From NCBI GenBank assembly GCA_024697595.1, contig JAILFK010000023.1, positions 1 through 32,479 on the forward strand: a stretch of 32,479 nucleotides of DNA. Direction: 5' to 3'. Position 1 is the first letter of the stretch. Every line of letters starts with the position of its first letter. This stretch comes from Lachnospiraceae bacterium. Its GTDB lineage: Bacteria; Bacillota; Clostridia; Lachnospirales; Lachnospiraceae. Shown here piece after piece: positions 32,459 through 32,479 of the stretch. The notes below the pieces were generated by a model. The model worked only from the letters and a program-made list of their open reading frames with translations. It had not been told where the DNA came from and made no database searches. The position numbers and the translations under genes are program-made.

Positions 32459-32479
32459 ATGAATACTATAGTTTACGTT
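32459..32479 (+). CDS. truncated start of a probable IS110-family transposase
   Basis: The ATG at 32459 lies 6 bp after GGAGG and opens the frame M-N-T-I-V-Y-V to the window edge. IS110-family recombinases in Lachnospiraceae, as recalled, begin with this sequence followed by G-M-D-V-H, the first acidic residue of their RuvC-like DEDD site. Only seven codons are visible, so the call rests on this resemblance and on the folded non-coding leader. Another host gene is possible. Confidence 0.45.

Overview
The window is about 32.5 kb of AT-rich DNA from a low-GC Gram-positive bacterium, most likely a member of the Lachnospiraceae (Butyrivibrio, Pseudobutyrivibrio or Roseburia type). The basis is the overall codon use, the strong GGAGG-type ribosome sites, the Firmicute gene order ireB-ruvX-DUF1292-(rnj)-trmR-trhP, the DUF1846 and DUF6320 families, and a PPi-type phosphofructokinase. 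No tRNA, rRNA or CRISPR locus was found.

Positions 1-15,200 form a dense, nearly all plus-strand housekeeping block dominated by RNA modification and decay: prmA and rsmE (ribosome methylation), a NifS/IscS-type cysteine desulfurase with thiI (s4U8), mtaB (ms2t6A37), trmR with trhP (ho5U34 then mo5U34), tgt (queuosine at position 34) and RNase J. Mixed in are ireB, ruvX, DUF1292, a beta-propeller lactonase-like gene, aroC and yajC. One small minus-strand gene encodes a histidine-free HPr-like protein. Promoters are readable before prmA, thiI, mtaB and ireB.

Positions 15,200-16,835 are accessory and very AT-rich, and they fall just after yajC, where secD/secF often follow. This stretch holds two intrinsic terminators and, between them, a three-copy array of 37-nt hairpins that follows a good sigma-A promoter (candidate small RNA). 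After these come a 33-34-bp tandem repeat, a nuclease-like gene broken by an internal deletion with frameshift, and a degenerate ~36-bp direct-repeat array.

Positions 16,836-25,720 contain a secreted, membrane-anchored surface protein, a zinc-ribbon/YARHG membrane protein, a DUF1846 protein behind a promoter with a perfect palindrome in its spacer, an NCS2 purine permease, and an overlapping pair of condensation/acetyltransferase-like protein and zinc-ribbon six-TM DUF6320 protein. Most of these units end in clear intrinsic terminators.

Positions 25,793-32,479 hold a minus-strand PPi-type phosphofructokinase, a GC-rich 50-bp island resembling the ends of REP/RAYT elements, and a small two-TM protein. 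A strong promoter then drives a signal-peptide protein with a very acidic cytoplasmic tail, followed 39 bp later by clpC (no ctsR/mcsA/mcsB before it) and a conserved 137-aa protein. The right edge carries a 94-nt folded leader that hides the Shine-Dalgarno of a truncated ORF beginning M-N-T-I-V-Y-V. This is most consistent with the left end of an IS110-family element, whose left-end RNA would be a bridge-RNA candidate.

The best candidates for something undescribed are the three-hairpin transcript (15,377-15,674), the IS110-like structured leader (32,363-32,456) and the acidic-tail protein linked to clpC. Intergenic micro-repeats of 2-4 copies (11, 18, 18-19, 34, 36 and 83 bp periods) recur through the window.
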